Assembly (NCBI GenBank): GCA_947167635.1
Contig: CAMVIT010000001.1
Coordinates: 86,483 to 150,482, forward strand
From: F23-D06 sp947167635
GTDB lineage: Bacteria > Bacteroidota > Bacteroidia > Bacteroidales > WCHB1-69
Reading direction: 5' to 3'
DNA length: 64,000 nucleotides
Shown: positions 28,619 to 37,716 of the stretch, piece after piece
How the letters are laid out: each line of letters starts with the position of its first letter
Position numbering within the stretch: the first letter of the stretch is position 1
The notes under the pieces: model-generated
The model's database searches: none
The model's input: the letters and a program-made list of their open reading frames with translations, nothing else
What the model was told of the DNA's origin: nothing
Position numbers and translations under genes: made by a program

Positions 28619-30271
28619 CTATTTGTCCTGCACTAACCGCACGCTGTGGCCGAATGCTTGGGAATAGCCAAGCGACAAATAATGGTCTCTTGATTCGAGG
28701 TCTATATCGCTGTCGAGACGTTTGGGAGTTAATCCGAAATGGTGTCCAATCCCGTTTCTGGGGATGGTATTGTCCCAATAGTAACCATACTGTCCGAAAT
28801 AGAGGACTTCTTGCCCCTCACGTCTTCCGGCTGCGGGCAGAAACAGCACGCCCGCGTCCTGCAACGTCACCCACTGTTGGATGGTTAGTACGTTAGTGGC
28901 ATACCCTTTTGCTGGATCTTGGAACAACAGCCCATCGGAGTGGTTCCAATCGTCAGGAAAGAAGATGTATCCTCCAATGCCGTTGATGGTGGCCGTGGAG
29001 TAGAGCTTGTTGGCGTTGGGACGGATGCAGACAAGGTAGAGCCATTCATCCGCCGAAAGCGTGTGCCATTTGCCGGCTTCATTGCCGCCGTTCTCGATGG
29101 CATTATTGACACCCCAATCGTAGGGTGTGCCTGCTATGGAGGTTCGCCCGACCACATAGTTGCTGTCGGACTTGGAGGTCATGTAGGGCATCTTGCCGTC
29201 ATAACCCGAAGTGCCGTAGCCGAAAAGGTCGATCCAACCATTGTAAGTGGGCGAAACCTTTTCGTTGTCCATGCCGATGACATCGTACTGGTTGTAGGCA
29301 AAACGCCACTTGCCCGTGCTGGGCTGGTATTGGAGGTTGCCCCGCGCGAAACGCACCTGCGTGGAGTCGGAAACGGAGAACAACCCCGGCAGCGCGCCAT
29401 CGACAATGTTATGATAGCGAGGTTGGTCGTCGGTTGTGCGACGGACCAGGAACATGATCAGCGGTACAAGCAGCAGTAACAAAACAGTATTGGATCCGAC
29501 CAGACGACGCGTCCTCCTTTTTCGAATATCGGCATCCATCTCTTGCAAAATCTCCTGTGCATCGTGGTAGCGTTGCTCGCGGTCGGGCTGCGTGCATTTG
29601 CGGATGATGGAACGATATTTGCGGCGCGTGGCTTTCGGTAGGTAGGCATCCAACATGGCTCCGAAAGCGTAGAGGTCGGCGCGGTTATCCACGGCGCAGT
29701 CGGGGTCGAACTGCTCCGGTGCGGCGTAGTGGCGCGTGCCTGCCGGCTGTTTGAGCATGGCGTAGTTGTCACCGTCGGCAAAGCCGAAGTCGATGATTTT
29801 CACGTTGTCACAGTTGTCGGTGATGAGAATGTTGCTGGACTTCAAGTCGCGATGGACCACTTGATTACTGTGGTAGTAAACCATCGCGTCCAGTATCTCG
29901 CGAATTACCTTGTCCTGGACTCGCGGCGAGGGCTTCTCATCGAAAAAAGCTTTCAAGGGACGGCCCTGCACATAATCCATCACAAGGCAGTTGCCAAGTT
30001 TCTCGTCTCGGTACATCTCAAATATAGTGACGATGTTTGGATGGTCAAGGGTCTTGCCAATCTCAAACTCTTTGCGTAACAGGCTTTCATAGAGTGGATT
30101 GCCACGAAATTCCGGCTTCAGGGCCTTGAGGATGAGCCATTTTCCGAACCTACGGGCCTTATAGACTGCATTGAAACCTGCTGAAGGCAGTTCCGTAAGG
30201 TTGGAATAGTTGCTGGAATCTTCCGCAAAGGGCTGGTCGGTCAAGATGGATTCGGAGAAGAAAGAGGACAT
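28619..30271 (-). CDS. Transmembrane Ser/Thr protein kinase with extracytoplasmic FISUMP-like domain, 550 aa
   Basis: Hanks-type kinase: ATP-binding Lys in ILKALK (~K49), catalytic loop HRDLKSSN (140-147), DFG (161-163), APEQF and a D-x-YAFG segment. The Gly-rich loop is degenerate (LPSAGFNAVY). After a basic stop-transfer region (RKRRTRR) there is one membrane helix (~258-273). The C-terminal ~265 residues are outside and resemble the Fibrobacter-succinogenes major paralogous domain (GYYWDN..., ending HSVRLVQDK). The layout is that of a receptor kinase sensing an outside ligand. It has its own -7 box (30294-30301). Substrate unknown. Confidence 0.85.
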   Translation of the reverse strand: MSSFFSESILTDQPFAEDSSNYSNLTELPSAGFNAVYKARRFGKWLILKALKPEFRGNPLYESLLRKEFEIGKTLDHPNIVTIFEMYRDEKLGNCLVMDYVQGRPLKAFFDEKPSPRVQDKVIREILDAMVYYHSNQVVHRDLKSSNILITDNCDNVKIIDFGFADGDNYAMLKQPAGTRHYAAPEQFDPDCAVDNRADLYAFGAMLDAYLPKATRRKYRSIIRKCTQPDREQRYHDAQEILQEMDADIRKRRTRRLVGSNTVLLLLLVPLIMFLVRRTTDDQPRYHNIVDGALPGLFSVSDSTQVRFARGNLQYQPSTGKWRFAYNQYDVIGMDNEKVSPTYNGWIDLFGYGTSGYDGKMPYMTSKSDSNYVVGRTSIAGTPYDWGVNNAIENGGNEAGKWHTLSADEWLYLVCIRPNANKLYSTATINGIGGYIFFPDDWNHSDGLLFQDPAKGYATNVLTIQQWVTLQDAGVLFLPAAGRREGQEVLYFGQYGYYWDNTIPRNGIGHHFGLTPKRLDSDIDLESRDHYLSLGYSQAFGHSVRLVQDK

Positions 30272-30293
30272 GTGCTTGATGTATGTGATGCTA

Positions 30294-30301
30294 CAAAAGT
30301 A
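30294..30301 (-). promoter_or_regulatory. -7 box for the receptor kinase gene
   Basis: Minus strand TACTTTTG, 22 bases upstream of the ATG at 30271. Confidence 0.5.
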
Positions 30302-30448
30302 ATAAGAATAAAGAAGATATGCACTATATACAAAAAATAATTTTATCGTTCCCCGTTATTTTTCTTAATGAATCTATATCAATCCCTGTTATTTAAAACA
30401 CCTAAATCCTATCTTTCTCTGAAATTCATTGATTATGTCATCTTTTAA

Positions 30449-30476
30449 GTAGAGCCGCACAGCCGTGCGTCTCTAC
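30449..30476. repeat. REP-like palindrome, copy 2
   Basis: 28 bp: GTAGAG...GCAC-AGCC-GTGC...CTCTAC. It overlaps the 3' end of the dehydrogenase gene (ends at 30473 on the minus strand). The remaining 30272-30448 gap is A+T rich with no recognised gene. Confidence 0.75.
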
Positions 30477-31429
30477 AACCCAGACAAGCTCTTTTTCACC
30501 TCCACGATTTTTTCCAAGGCGACTTTGGCGTGGCGTAGTTCGGCGTCGAGGGTTTGCCCGCCCACGTGCGGGGTGAGGATGACGTTGTCTCTGGCGGCGA
30601 GGGCGTGCATCGCTTCCGGCCACTCGTCTTTGGGCAGGTTCTTGAGGCGAGTGCTCTCATACTCGAGCACGTCAAGGGCGGCGGCGGTCACCTTGCCGGC
30701 TTGCAAGCCGCACTCCAAGGCGGCGCAGTCCACCACCAACCCGCGCGAGCTGTTGAGCAGCAGGAACGGGTGCGGCATCTTCTCGATAAATTCGCTGTTG
30801 ATGAGATGGAGATTTTCTGGGATGTAGTTGACGTGCAGGGAGATTACGTCACAACGAGTGCACAATTCCTCCAACGAGACCATCTTGGCGTACTCGTCGC
30901 CCGCATGGGGATTGTAGCGGTCGTAGGCATACACCTCGCAGCCGAGAGCATGCAGCAGACGCGCGAAGGCGGGGCCCGTGTGCCCGTAGCCGATGATGCC
31001 GTAGGTGTGTGCTTGCAGCTCGGTGCCCTTGTTTTTCTCGCGCAGCCATTCGCCGGCACGCACCTCCCGGTCGGCGGAGGGAATGTGGCGCAGGAGGCCC
31101 AACAGCAGGCCGAGGCAATGTTCCGCCACGGCGTTGGCGTTGCCCTTCGGCGTGGAAATGACCCGGATGCCCCGCGATTCGGCGTAGGCGACGTCGATGT
31201 TCTCCACACCGGAGCCGATGCGCACGATGAAGCGCAACGAGGGCTTGGTGTCAAGAAGCGCTTGGTCCACCACAAAGCGGCTGCGAATCACCAGGCCGAA
31301 CAGATTGTCCGGCCTGGTGCAGAATTGTTCGTATGTCTCGGTTAGGTCAGTGGTGCAGGCGAACCCCCGTGTCTGGAGCTGCTCCGACAGGTACGGGTGG
31401 ACGCGGTCCACGATGAGGATGCCGGCCAT
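30473..31429 (-). CDS. D-2-hydroxyacid dehydrogenase (phosphoglycerate dehydrogenase-like)
   Basis: 318-residue NAD-dependent dehydrogenase. It has the Rossmann start GIIGYGHTGPAFARLL, the catalytic Arg in NSSRGLVVD, an acidic residue in the ALDVLEYE region, and the catalytic His in TPHVGG. Its short length lacks the ACT domain of long SerA proteins, as in many Bacteroidota. It could be the serine-pathway enzyme or act on another 2-hydroxyacid. Its start codon overlaps the stop of the upstream flavin oxidoreductase by one base (TAATG), indicating translational coupling. Confidence 0.88.
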   Translation of the reverse strand: MAGILIVDRVHPYLSEQLQTRGFACTTDLTETYEQFCTRPDNLFGLVIRSRFVVDQALLDTKPSLRFIVRIGSGVENIDVAYAESRGIRVISTPKGNANAVAEHCLGLLLGLLRHIPSADREVRAGEWLREKNKGTELQAHTYGIIGYGHTGPAFARLLHALGCEVYAYDRYNPHAGDEYAKMVSLEELCTRCDVISLHVNYIPENLHLINSEFIEKMPHPFLLLNSSRGLVVDCAALECGLQAGKVTAAALDVLEYESTRLKNLPKDEWPEAMHALAARDNVILTPHVGGQTLDAELRHAKVALEKIVEVKKSLSGL

Positions 31430-32682
31430 TATCGGTTGTCCCTTTCAACGTCTTTCTCCAGCTTTTCAATTTCCCGTTGCAGTCTGGCGGGCAGCTCGTT
31501 TTTCTCCATACACTGGTGGCATCTCATATCCAGCGTGTACATTCGGCCGATGCAGTAGTTGGAGTGTTTGCAGCCGCTGCGGGTCACCTCGCCCGACTGG
31601 AGTTTGTTGACGAAGTCGGTGTCCTGGATCAGGGCGCGGGCCATTTGGAAGGCCACGAAGCCGGAATCGAGCACCTTCTCCATATTGTCCTTGTCCACCA
31701 TACCGCCCACATAGATGAGCGGCATCTTCAAGGCTTGGCGGAACTTCATGGCGGTGTCGTAGAAATAGGCATCCTTGTAGGGCACGGTGGGGATGACGAT
31801 GCGGCCGCCGATGTTGACGCCGAATTTCAGCCACCAGAACTTCTTCATATCCATATAGTAGGCCATCGCCTTGAGGGGCATTGCGCCGTGCATCACGTGC
31901 ATAGGGGCTTTGCTGACGAAGCCGGCGGTGAGCACGAGGGCGTGTACGCCAAGACGTTCCAGCTCCTGGGCCACCTTGATGCACTCGTCGATCTGCATAC
32001 CGCTGCGGAAGCCGTCGTACATGTTGGTCTTCACCACGATGGCCATGTCGTCTTTGGCCTCTTCCATCACGCGGGTGATGACGCGGCGCATAAAGCGCAT
32101 GCGGTTTTCCAGCGAGCCGCCATATTCGTCTTTGCGGCGGTTGGTGTAGGGCGAGAGGAACTGGCTGATGAAGTAGCCGTGGCCGGCGTGTACCTCAATG
32201 CAGTCGAAGCCGGCGCGGCGGCACAAATCCACGGCTTTCCCGAAGTCCTCGACGATCTGGTCGATCTCGGGGATGGTGATCTTCTTGGTGAAAGTAGGTG
32301 AGTAGAGGTTGAAGCGCCCAGACGGGGAGAAGGGTTTCTGCCCGCAGGTGGCCCGATGGGTCATGTTGCCGCAGTGGCCGATCTGGATGGAGGCCTTTGC
32401 GCCTTCGGCGTGGATGGCATCGGTGAGCTTTTTCAACTCCGGCACAATCTCTTCGCGCAGCCAAAGTTGGCCATCGAAGGAGAGTCCGCTGCGGCTGACG
32501 GAGGCGTAGGCCACGGTGGTCATGCCGATACCGCCTTTGGCGACGGCGGTGTGGTAGTTGAACAGTTCTTCGGTGGGTCTGTTGCCGTGGGCCATGTTTT
32601 CAAAGGCCGCGGAACGGATGGTGCGGTTGCGAAGGGTGATCGGACCGATCTGACAAGGGGTGAAAATTTTGGATTCTGACAT
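31429..32682 (-). CDS. Old Yellow Enzyme-type NADH:flavin oxidoreductase
   Basis: 417-residue FMN TIM barrel. It shows the N-terminal PITLRNRTIRSA segment, catalytic-type residues in IEVHAGHGYFISQFLSP, the NRRKDEYGGSLENRMRF signature, and a late FVAFQMARAL phosphate-binding strand. The C-terminus adds a cysteine cluster (C-x5-C-x10-C-x2-C) that might hold an Fe-S centre, though its spacing differs from the 2,4-dienoyl-CoA reductase pattern. Substrate unknown, probably an enoate or enone. It is 7 bases downstream of the tatD-like gene and coupled to the dehydrogenase gene. Confidence 0.88.
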   Translation of the reverse strand: MSESKIFTPCQIGPITLRNRTIRSAAFENMAHGNRPTEELFNYHTAVAKGGIGMTTVAYASVSRSGLSFDGQLWLREEIVPELKKLTDAIHAEGAKASIQIGHCGNMTHRATCGQKPFSPSGRFNLYSPTFTKKITIPEIDQIVEDFGKAVDLCRRAGFDCIEVHAGHGYFISQFLSPYTNRRKDEYGGSLENRMRFMRRVITRVMEEAKDDMAIVVKTNMYDGFRSGMQIDECIKVAQELERLGVHALVLTAGFVSKAPMHVMHGAMPLKAMAYYMDMKKFWWLKFGVNIGGRIVIPTVPYKDAYFYDTAMKFRQALKMPLIYVGGMVDKDNMEKVLDSGFVAFQMARALIQDTDFVNKLQSGEVTRSGCKHSNYCIGRMYTLDMRCHQCMEKNELPARLQREIEKLEKDVERDNR

Positions 32683-32689
32683 TGTTATT

Positions 32690-33466
32690 TTATTTTGGTA
32701 TTTTCGTGAAGATGTTCTGTGCGTTAATTGTGGTTTGCTCCATGACGCGCTCTACGGAGACATTGAAGATTTCGGCCATTTTCTGGGCTATGAGGGGGAT
32801 GTAGGCGCTTTCGTTGCGCTTGCCGCGGTGCGGCACGGGAGCCAGATAGGGGGCATCCGTCTCCAAGACGACATGTTCCAGCCCCACGTGCGTTACGATG
32901 TCCTGCAGCTTGCTGTTCTTGAAGGTGAGCACGCCGCCCACGCCGATGGCGAAGCCATGGCGCACGGCCCAGTCGGCCTCCTGCACGCCGCCGGAGAAGC
33001 AGTGCATCACACCGGTAAGCTCGCCCGCCTTGAATTCCTGCAGGATGGCGATGGCCTCCGCGTAGGCGTTCCGAATGTGCAGGGAGAGGGGCAGCTGACG
33101 GTCGCGGGCCCAGCAGAGCTGGCGGCGGAAAACCTCCTTCTGCTCAGCCTCGAACTCGCGGCTCCAGTAGTAGTCCAACCCGATTTCGCCCACGCCGACC
33201 ACGTTGGCATCGTCGAAGTGCGGGGCCAGCAGGGCCAGCTCGCGCTCGAAATCTGCGTTTGTGTCTTCGGGATGAAGGCCCACCAGGGCGAAGATGTTGT
33301 CGGGAAAGAGCGACACGGCCTCCTGGATCTGGGCGGGTGTCGCACTGTTCACGCAGCCTAACACCATCTGGGTGACCTGTGCGTCAAGTGCGCGTTGCAC
33401 TGTTGCCTCGAAATCTTCGGGGTAATATTCGCGGTACAGGTGGGTGTGCGTGTCAATGTAATGCAT
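32690..33466 (-). CDS. tatD: TatD-family metal-dependent hydrolase
   Basis: 258 residues, typical size. Metal ligands are visible at the N-terminus (IDTHTHLY), with GEIGLDYYW, a middle LHIRNAY and HCFSGG, and a final ETDAPYLAP. TatD proteins are 3'-5' exonucleases or DNases of the amidohydrolase fold. It has its own -7 box (33484-33491) and leads the downstream pair of redox genes, with a 7-base gap. Confidence 0.93.
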   Translation of the reverse strand: MHYIDTHTHLYREYYPEDFEATVQRALDAQVTQMVLGCVNSATPAQIQEAVSLFPDNIFALVGLHPEDTNADFERELALLAPHFDDANVVGVGEIGLDYYWSREFEAEQKEVFRRQLCWARDRQLPLSLHIRNAYAEAIAILQEFKAGELTGVMHCFSGGVQEADWAVRHGFAIGVGGVLTFKNSKLQDIVTHVGLEHVVLETDAPYLAPVPHRGKRNESAYIPLIAQKMAEIFNVSVERVMEQTTINAQNIFTKIPK

Positions 33467-33483
33467 ATTGTTTTAAAAGGGTG

Positions 33484-33491
33484 CAAAAATA
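33484..33491 (-). promoter_or_regulatory. -7 box for the tatD-led operon
   Basis: Minus strand TATTTTTG, 17 bases upstream of the ATG at 33466, suggesting that tatD and the two downstream genes form a unit. Confidence 0.55.
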
Positions 33492-33504
33492 CAAAAAAGC
33501 CCGT

Positions 33505-34152
33505 TTATAGCAAGTCGAGGATTTCATGGGGCGCGGCGATGATGTGTTCCGCATGCTCGCCTTCCAGCTCCTCGCGGGTGCGGTAGCCCCAAAGCAGGCC
33601 GATGGCCTCGATGCCGGCGCGGTGGGCCGTCTGCATGTCCACAGCAGTGTCGCCGAGGTAGAAGGTCTCCTCCTGTGTGCAGTTTGTGGCCGTCAGGATG
33701 TCATAGACTATTTGCGGGTCGGGTTTCACGGGAACGCCCTCACGTTGCCCGATGAGGGCGGAGAAGGTGACGGTGGGGAAGAAGTCGGTCATCAGCGGCA
33801 CCACGGCAAACTGCGCCTTGTTGGTGGCCACGGCAATCTTGATGCCGCGCCGCTGCAGCTCCTCCAACACCTCCTTGACACCGGGATAGACGGTGGTCTT
33901 GTCGTACATGTGGATGTCGTAGTAAGCCTTGAACTCCCGCAGACAGGTCTCGTGCATAAGCCCAGCCTTGTACCCGTCGGGCAGAATGCGGCGGATGAGC
34001 GTGGGCATTCCGTCGCCCACAAAATAGCGGTAGGCATCAACGGGATGGATGGGGAAGCCATGGCTGGCAAGCACATGGTTCGCGGAGTCGGCAAGGTCCT
34101 CCAGACTGTCGAGCAAAGTGCCATCCAGATCGAATATGAGCAGTCTCTTCAT
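33505..34152 (-). CDS. HAD-family phosphatase (phosphoglycolate phosphatase-like)
   Basis: 215 residues. HAD motif I is DLDGTLLDS at the start, motif II is in ATNKAQ, motif III Lys in PVKPDP, and motif IV is YLGDTAVDM. The helical cap of ~70 residues is the Gph/PGMB type. Likely substrates are small phosphate esters such as 2-phosphoglycolate. It lies 12 bases after rfbC on the same strand, probably the same transcript. Confidence 0.9.
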   Translation of the reverse strand: MKRLLIFDLDGTLLDSLEDLADSANHVLASHGFPIHPVDAYRYFVGDGMPTLIRRILPDGYKAGLMHETCLREFKAYYDIHMYDKTTVYPGVKEVLEELQRRGIKIAVATNKAQFAVVPLMTDFFPTVTFSALIGQREGVPVKPDPQIVYDILTATNCTQEETFYLGDTAVDMQTAHRAGIEAIGLLWGYRTREELEGEHAEHIIAAPHEILDLL

Positions 34153-34164
34153 CTACAGCGGGTT

Positions 34165-34734
34165 TTATTGTGGACAGGCGAAGGTTTCATAGTCGAAGGG
34201 AGAAACAAAATCGCGAAAAACCTCGCCGTTCAAGTCCTTGGGCGAGGTGAGCGGATTTTCCACCTGCCAGTCGATGTGCAGGTCGGGGTCGTCGAAGCGG
34301 ATGCTCCCCTCGGAGGCCTTGTTGTAGAAATTGGAACACTTGTAGGCAAAAAGGGTATTGTCTTCCAAAGCGGCAAAGCCGTGTGCGAAACCGGCGGGGA
34401 TGTAAAATTGGGTGAAGTTGTCGGCGGTCAGCAGCACGGAGAAATATTGTCCGTAGGTGGGACTGCCGTGCCGGATATCGACGGCATAGTCGATGGCGGC
34501 GCCTTGCAGGATGCGCACCAGCTTGGCTTGGGCGAAAGGCGGCTTTTGGAAATGGAGCCCGCGCACCACCCCTTTCTGGGAACACGACTGGTTGTCCTGC
34601 ACCCAGTGCTCGCGGATGCCCAACTCCGCCAGAGTGCGTTCGTTAAAACTCTCGAAAAAATAGCCGCGGTCGTCCTTGAACACATCGGGTTGCAGGACAG
34701 CCAAGCCATTGATATCGGTACGGGTGATTTTCAT
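34165..34734 (-). CDS. rfbC: dTDP-4-dehydrorhamnose 3,5-epimerase
   Basis: 189-residue cupin-fold epimerase of dTDP-rhamnose synthesis, used for surface polysaccharides. Visible motifs: the N-terminal VFKDDRGYFFESFNE, the catalytic His in VVRGLHFQKPPFAQ, KLVRILQGAAIDYAVDIRHGSPTYG and the YIPAGFAHGFAAL run. No other rfb genes are next to it; it sits between the ClC channel (33-base gap) and the HAD phosphatase. Confidence 0.95.
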   Translation of the reverse strand: MKITRTDINGLAVLQPDVFKDDRGYFFESFNERTLAELGIREHWVQDNQSCSQKGVVRGLHFQKPPFAQAKLVRILQGAAIDYAVDIRHGSPTYGQYFSVLLTADNFTQFYIPAGFAHGFAALEDNTLFAYKCSNFYNKASEGSIRFDDPDLHIDWQVENPLTSPKDLNGEVFRDFVSPFDYETFACPQ

Positions 34735-34767
34735 GAAGGAATGTTTAGATTGGTATAATGGTTGTTG

Positions 34768-36555
34768 TCAATCCTCGGAATTGGCGGCGATGAAGTTCTG
34801 GTACCGCGACAGGAACTGGGCCTTCGACAGGAACCCGATATAGGTGCGGTCGCGACTGATCACAGGCATGTTGAAATTGCCGGTGCGTTTGAACTTCTCA
34901 AGGACCAGTGCGGCGCTGTCGTCTTCGTAAATGAACTCTTCCGGCTCGATCATGAGGTCCTCGACGACAACGAGGTCGTAGAGCTCCGTTTGGAAGATGA
35001 TGTCACGGTGGTCGTCCATGACAAGGAGGCCCATGAAATGGTTTTCATTGTCAGTGACCACGAAGAGGTTGCGTTTGCTTTTGGCGATGCACTCCGTGTA
35101 TTTGCGCAGTTTGCTGTGTGCGGGCACGGTGCTGATGTTGTGGTCAATGATGTTGTGCCATTGTAGTTTGCGAAGGGCGAACTTGTCCTTGTTGTGGGTT
35201 TTGAGGTTGTCCTTTTCGGCCAAAGGCTGTGTGTAGATGGAGTATTTCTCAAAGGGGTTGATGCTGAGGTAGGAGCAGGCGGCGGTAATCATCAGGGGGA
35301 TGAGCAGGGTGTATCCCGTGGAGAGCTCCGCGATGAGAAACATGGCGGTCAAGGGGGCCTGCATCACGCCCGTCATGACACCGGCCATGCCCGCGAGGAT
35401 GAAATTCACGTATGGCAGGTGCAGTCCCAACAGGTTGTTGGCCAATCCCGCCACGAAGAAGCCTGTGAAGGCGCCGATGAACAGGGTGGGGGCGAAGACA
35501 CCTCCGATGCCGCCCGCCGATGTGGTGAACGTGGTGGCGAACACTTTCATCAAGATGATGCCCGCCAATGCCAGTAGCACAATCATCTGGCTGGAGAACA
35601 GGCCGTTCAGCGGCGAGCCGACAAAGAGGCTTGCATAATCGCCGTTCAGCAGGGAGTTGATATTGTCGTAGCCTTCGCCGTAGAAAACGGGGAAAATATA
35701 GATGAGGCCGCAGAGCATGACACCCCCCACAAGGGCGCGCGCATAAACCTGCTTGATACGCTTCATCTGTTTCTCGATCCAGCGCGACACCCGCAGGAAA
35801 TAGACGGAGATGAGGCCTGTGAGAACCCCGAGGAGGATATAGAAGGGGATGTTGCTGAGGTGGAAAGCCTGGGTGGCGTCGATGTGGAACATCACATCGT
35901 GGCCCAAAAAGAGCAGGGACATGACGGTGCCGGTGGCGGCGGAGAGCAGCAGGGGCAGGATGGCGCTGCCGGTGAGGTCGAGCATGAGGACCTCGAAAGT
36001 GAAGACGATGGCAGCGATGGGGGCCTTGAAGATGGCGGCCATGGCCGCAGCGGAGCCGCAGGCCAGCAGCAAGGTGGTCTGCCGGGCGTTGAGCCTGAAA
36101 AAACGGGCCATGTTGGAGCCGATGGCGGAACCTGTCAGCACGATGGGGGCCTCCAACCCCACCGAACCGCCGAAGCCGACAGTGATGGCGCTGGAAACCA
36201 TGGAGGAATACACATTGTGGAAGCGCAGCTTGCCGTCGCTCTTGCAGATGGCCTTGAGCACAATGCTGACCCCGTGGCTGAGGTCGTCGCGCACCACACG
36301 GCGCACAAACAGCAGGGTGAGCAGGATGCCCACGACAGGCAGGATGAGATAGAGATAGTTGACTTGCGCATTGGGGAAGGCGCTGCCCAGTGCGCGCGTG
36401 GTGAAATGGACAAGGTTCTTGATGACCACGGCGGCAGCGGCACCCAGAATGCCGATGATGACACTCAGGATGAGTACGATGGTCCGTGTCTTGAAATGCG
36501 TCGTGACAAAGCGCCGCACGGCCGCCAGCCTTTTCAGGAACTTCCGTTTTTTCAT
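34768..36555 (-). CDS. ClC-family chloride channel/antiporter with CBS pair
   Basis: 595 residues. About ten hydrophobic helices carry the anion-path motifs GGSVGLEAP (GxEGP-like; the usual external-gate Glu is kept), FKAPIAAIVFTFEV and GGIGGVFAPTLFIGAFTG. The last ~140 residues are two CBS domains (LRKYTECIAKSKRNLFVVTD and EFIYEDDSAALVLEKFKRTG), which usually bind nucleotides and gate transport. It has its own -7 box. A long antisense frame at 35249-36637 is a composition artefact. Confidence 0.93.
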   Translation of the reverse strand: MKKRKFLKRLAAVRRFVTTHFKTRTIVLILSVIIGILGAAAAVVIKNLVHFTTRALGSAFPNAQVNYLYLILPVVGILLTLLFVRRVVRDDLSHGVSIVLKAICKSDGKLRFHNVYSSMVSSAITVGFGGSVGLEAPIVLTGSAIGSNMARFFRLNARQTTLLLACGSAAAMAAIFKAPIAAIVFTFEVLMLDLTGSAILPLLLSAATGTVMSLLFLGHDVMFHIDATQAFHLSNIPFYILLGVLTGLISVYFLRVSRWIEKQMKRIKQVYARALVGGVMLCGLIYIFPVFYGEGYDNINSLLNGDYASLFVGSPLNGLFSSQMIVLLALAGIILMKVFATTFTTSAGGIGGVFAPTLFIGAFTGFFVAGLANNLLGLHLPYVNFILAGMAGVMTGVMQAPLTAMFLIAELSTGYTLLIPLMITAACSYLSINPFEKYSIYTQPLAEKDNLKTHNKDKFALRKLQWHNIIDHNISTVPAHSKLRKYTECIAKSKRNLFVVTDNENHFMGLLVMDDHRDIIFQTELYDLVVVEDLMIEPEEFIYEDDSAALVLEKFKRTGNFNMPVISRDRTYIGFLSKAQFLSRYQNFIAANSED

Positions 36556-36572
36556 TGCTGTAAAAGGAGCGG

Positions 36573-36580
36573 CAAAGATA
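36573..36580 (-). promoter_or_regulatory. -7 box for the ClC gene
   Basis: Minus strand TATCTTTG, 17 bases upstream of the ATG at 36555. It probably also drives rfbC and the HAD gene. Confidence 0.55.
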
Positions 36581-36649
36581 CAAAAAAAGGGGACAGGGTA
36601 TAAACCTGGAGGGCTGATGAAAAGAAAAGCGGGCCATGGCCCGCTTTTC

Positions 36650-37234
36650 TTAGAATGTGTAACCGACTTTCACGTCGATGCCACCATTAATATCGTTGTT
36701 GTAGCGAGGACTGGTCCGGATGAAGAATCCGGCGGTGAAAGAGAAGGCTTTCACCTTGAAGCCCGAGGCGATGGTGGCATAGAGGCCAAAACCGTGACCC
36801 TTCACAGGTATCGGTCCCCCATGGTAATATTCATCGTTAATTTCATCATAGTAGATTCCATCGTCCCAGTCGTGGTAGTTCCAGAAGTTGAACGTGGTGC
36901 CGGCGGCGATGTTGATGAGCGGTTTCAATGCGCGGGGTCTGTCAAAGTAGTGGCGGTAGTTGAGGAAGAGAGGCACGCCTTGGCCGTTGTCGATGTCGAT
37001 GGAATAGCCCACACCGATACCGAGCAGGTCGTTGGTGCGGTTGAATTTGAGGCTGTTGACGAAGATGCCGTTGAAGCCGATGTTGCCTCCCAGAAAGAAG
37101 CCATACTCGTTGATCATATTGTAGGAGAGTCTCTTCTCAGGCTGCGGGGTTTGGCCTGCAGATTGGGCAAAAAGAGACTGGCTGGCAAGCAGTAGAACTG
37201 CTAACAGTGTGGTAACAAATACGTTTTTTCTCAT
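36650..37234 (-). CDS. Outer-membrane beta-barrel (porin-like) protein, 194 aa
   Basis: The signal peptide MRKNVFVTTLLAVLLLASQSLFAQ fixes the start at 37234; the longer ORF to 37309 would begin upstream of the message, since a minus-strand TATTTTTG lies at 37311-37318. The mature part shows alternating aromatic strands and ends in KVGYTF, with the C-terminal Phe of an OM barrel. Small barrels of this type are common in Bacteroidales; no transport role can be stated. It is a single-gene unit. Confidence 0.8.
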   Translation of the reverse strand: MRKNVFVTTLLAVLLLASQSLFAQSAGQTPQPEKRLSYNMINEYGFFLGGNIGFNGIFVNSLKFNRTNDLLGIGVGYSIDIDNGQGVPLFLNYRHYFDRPRALKPLINIAAGTTFNFWNYHDWDDGIYYDEINDEYYHGGPIPVKGHGFGLYATIASGFKVKAFSFTAGFFIRTSPRYNNDINGGIDVKVGYTF

Positions 37235-37310
37235 AGCTGTGTATTTTAGATTTTTGGATAACGTGGTATATTGGGTTTTATTGTAAAATGTCCAATCGAA
37301 AACGAGCACG

Positions 37311-37318
37311 CAAAAATA
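37311..37318 (-). promoter_or_regulatory. -7 box for the OM barrel gene
   Basis: Minus strand TATTTTTG, ~77 bases upstream of the ATG at 37234, leaving a leader of ~70 nt. Confidence 0.5.
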
Positions 37319-37329
37319 GAAAAATATCT

Positions 37330-37716
37330 TTATGGAGATGTTTGCGAATAAAATGATTCATTTAGGTTGGAAACATAAGCCCAATCGTCCCATACACAAC
37401 CCGTGGGGAAGACTTGTTCCGGAAGCGTTTGAGGATAGTTTTGGTTCATTCTGTCAAGAATAGCATCGATTTTTTCATCAGTCTCAATTTGGTGTTTTTC
37501 CAAATGAGAGATTCGTATTAGTACATTTGCATTTTGGACGATATAATTGCGCATAGCAACAAAAGCATCGATGATTTTGATACTGGTTTCAACAGCCTTT
37601 TGTGTATGGATGACAGAAGGAAGCATAGAAACACCATATACGGTGAAAGCATAAGGTGGCGAGGTGGAGTGTTTCAATGATTTGAACCGGTCGCAATTTG
37701 CGACCAGTTTCATCAT
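37330..37716 (-). pseudogene. ORF6N-domain protein, N-terminal part missing
   Basis: The 128 residues from MMKLVANCDRF match the C-terminal half of ORF6N/KilA-N-type proteins, with YAFTVYGVSMLPSV as the conserved core and a helical tail. The frame continues upstream without ATG as SFQLTKEEMMK, also family sequence, to a stop near 37760. The N-terminal DNA-binding part is therefore gone. ORF6N proteins come from phage-like or mobile DNA, so this is probably a decayed mobile-element gene. Composition is A+T rich. Confidence 0.65.

Noticed and set aside
35249..36637. 462-codon minus-strand frame overlapping the ClC gene
   Set aside because: Same strand as ClC but in another frame; extremely His/Arg/Pro-rich; ClC has complete family motifs.
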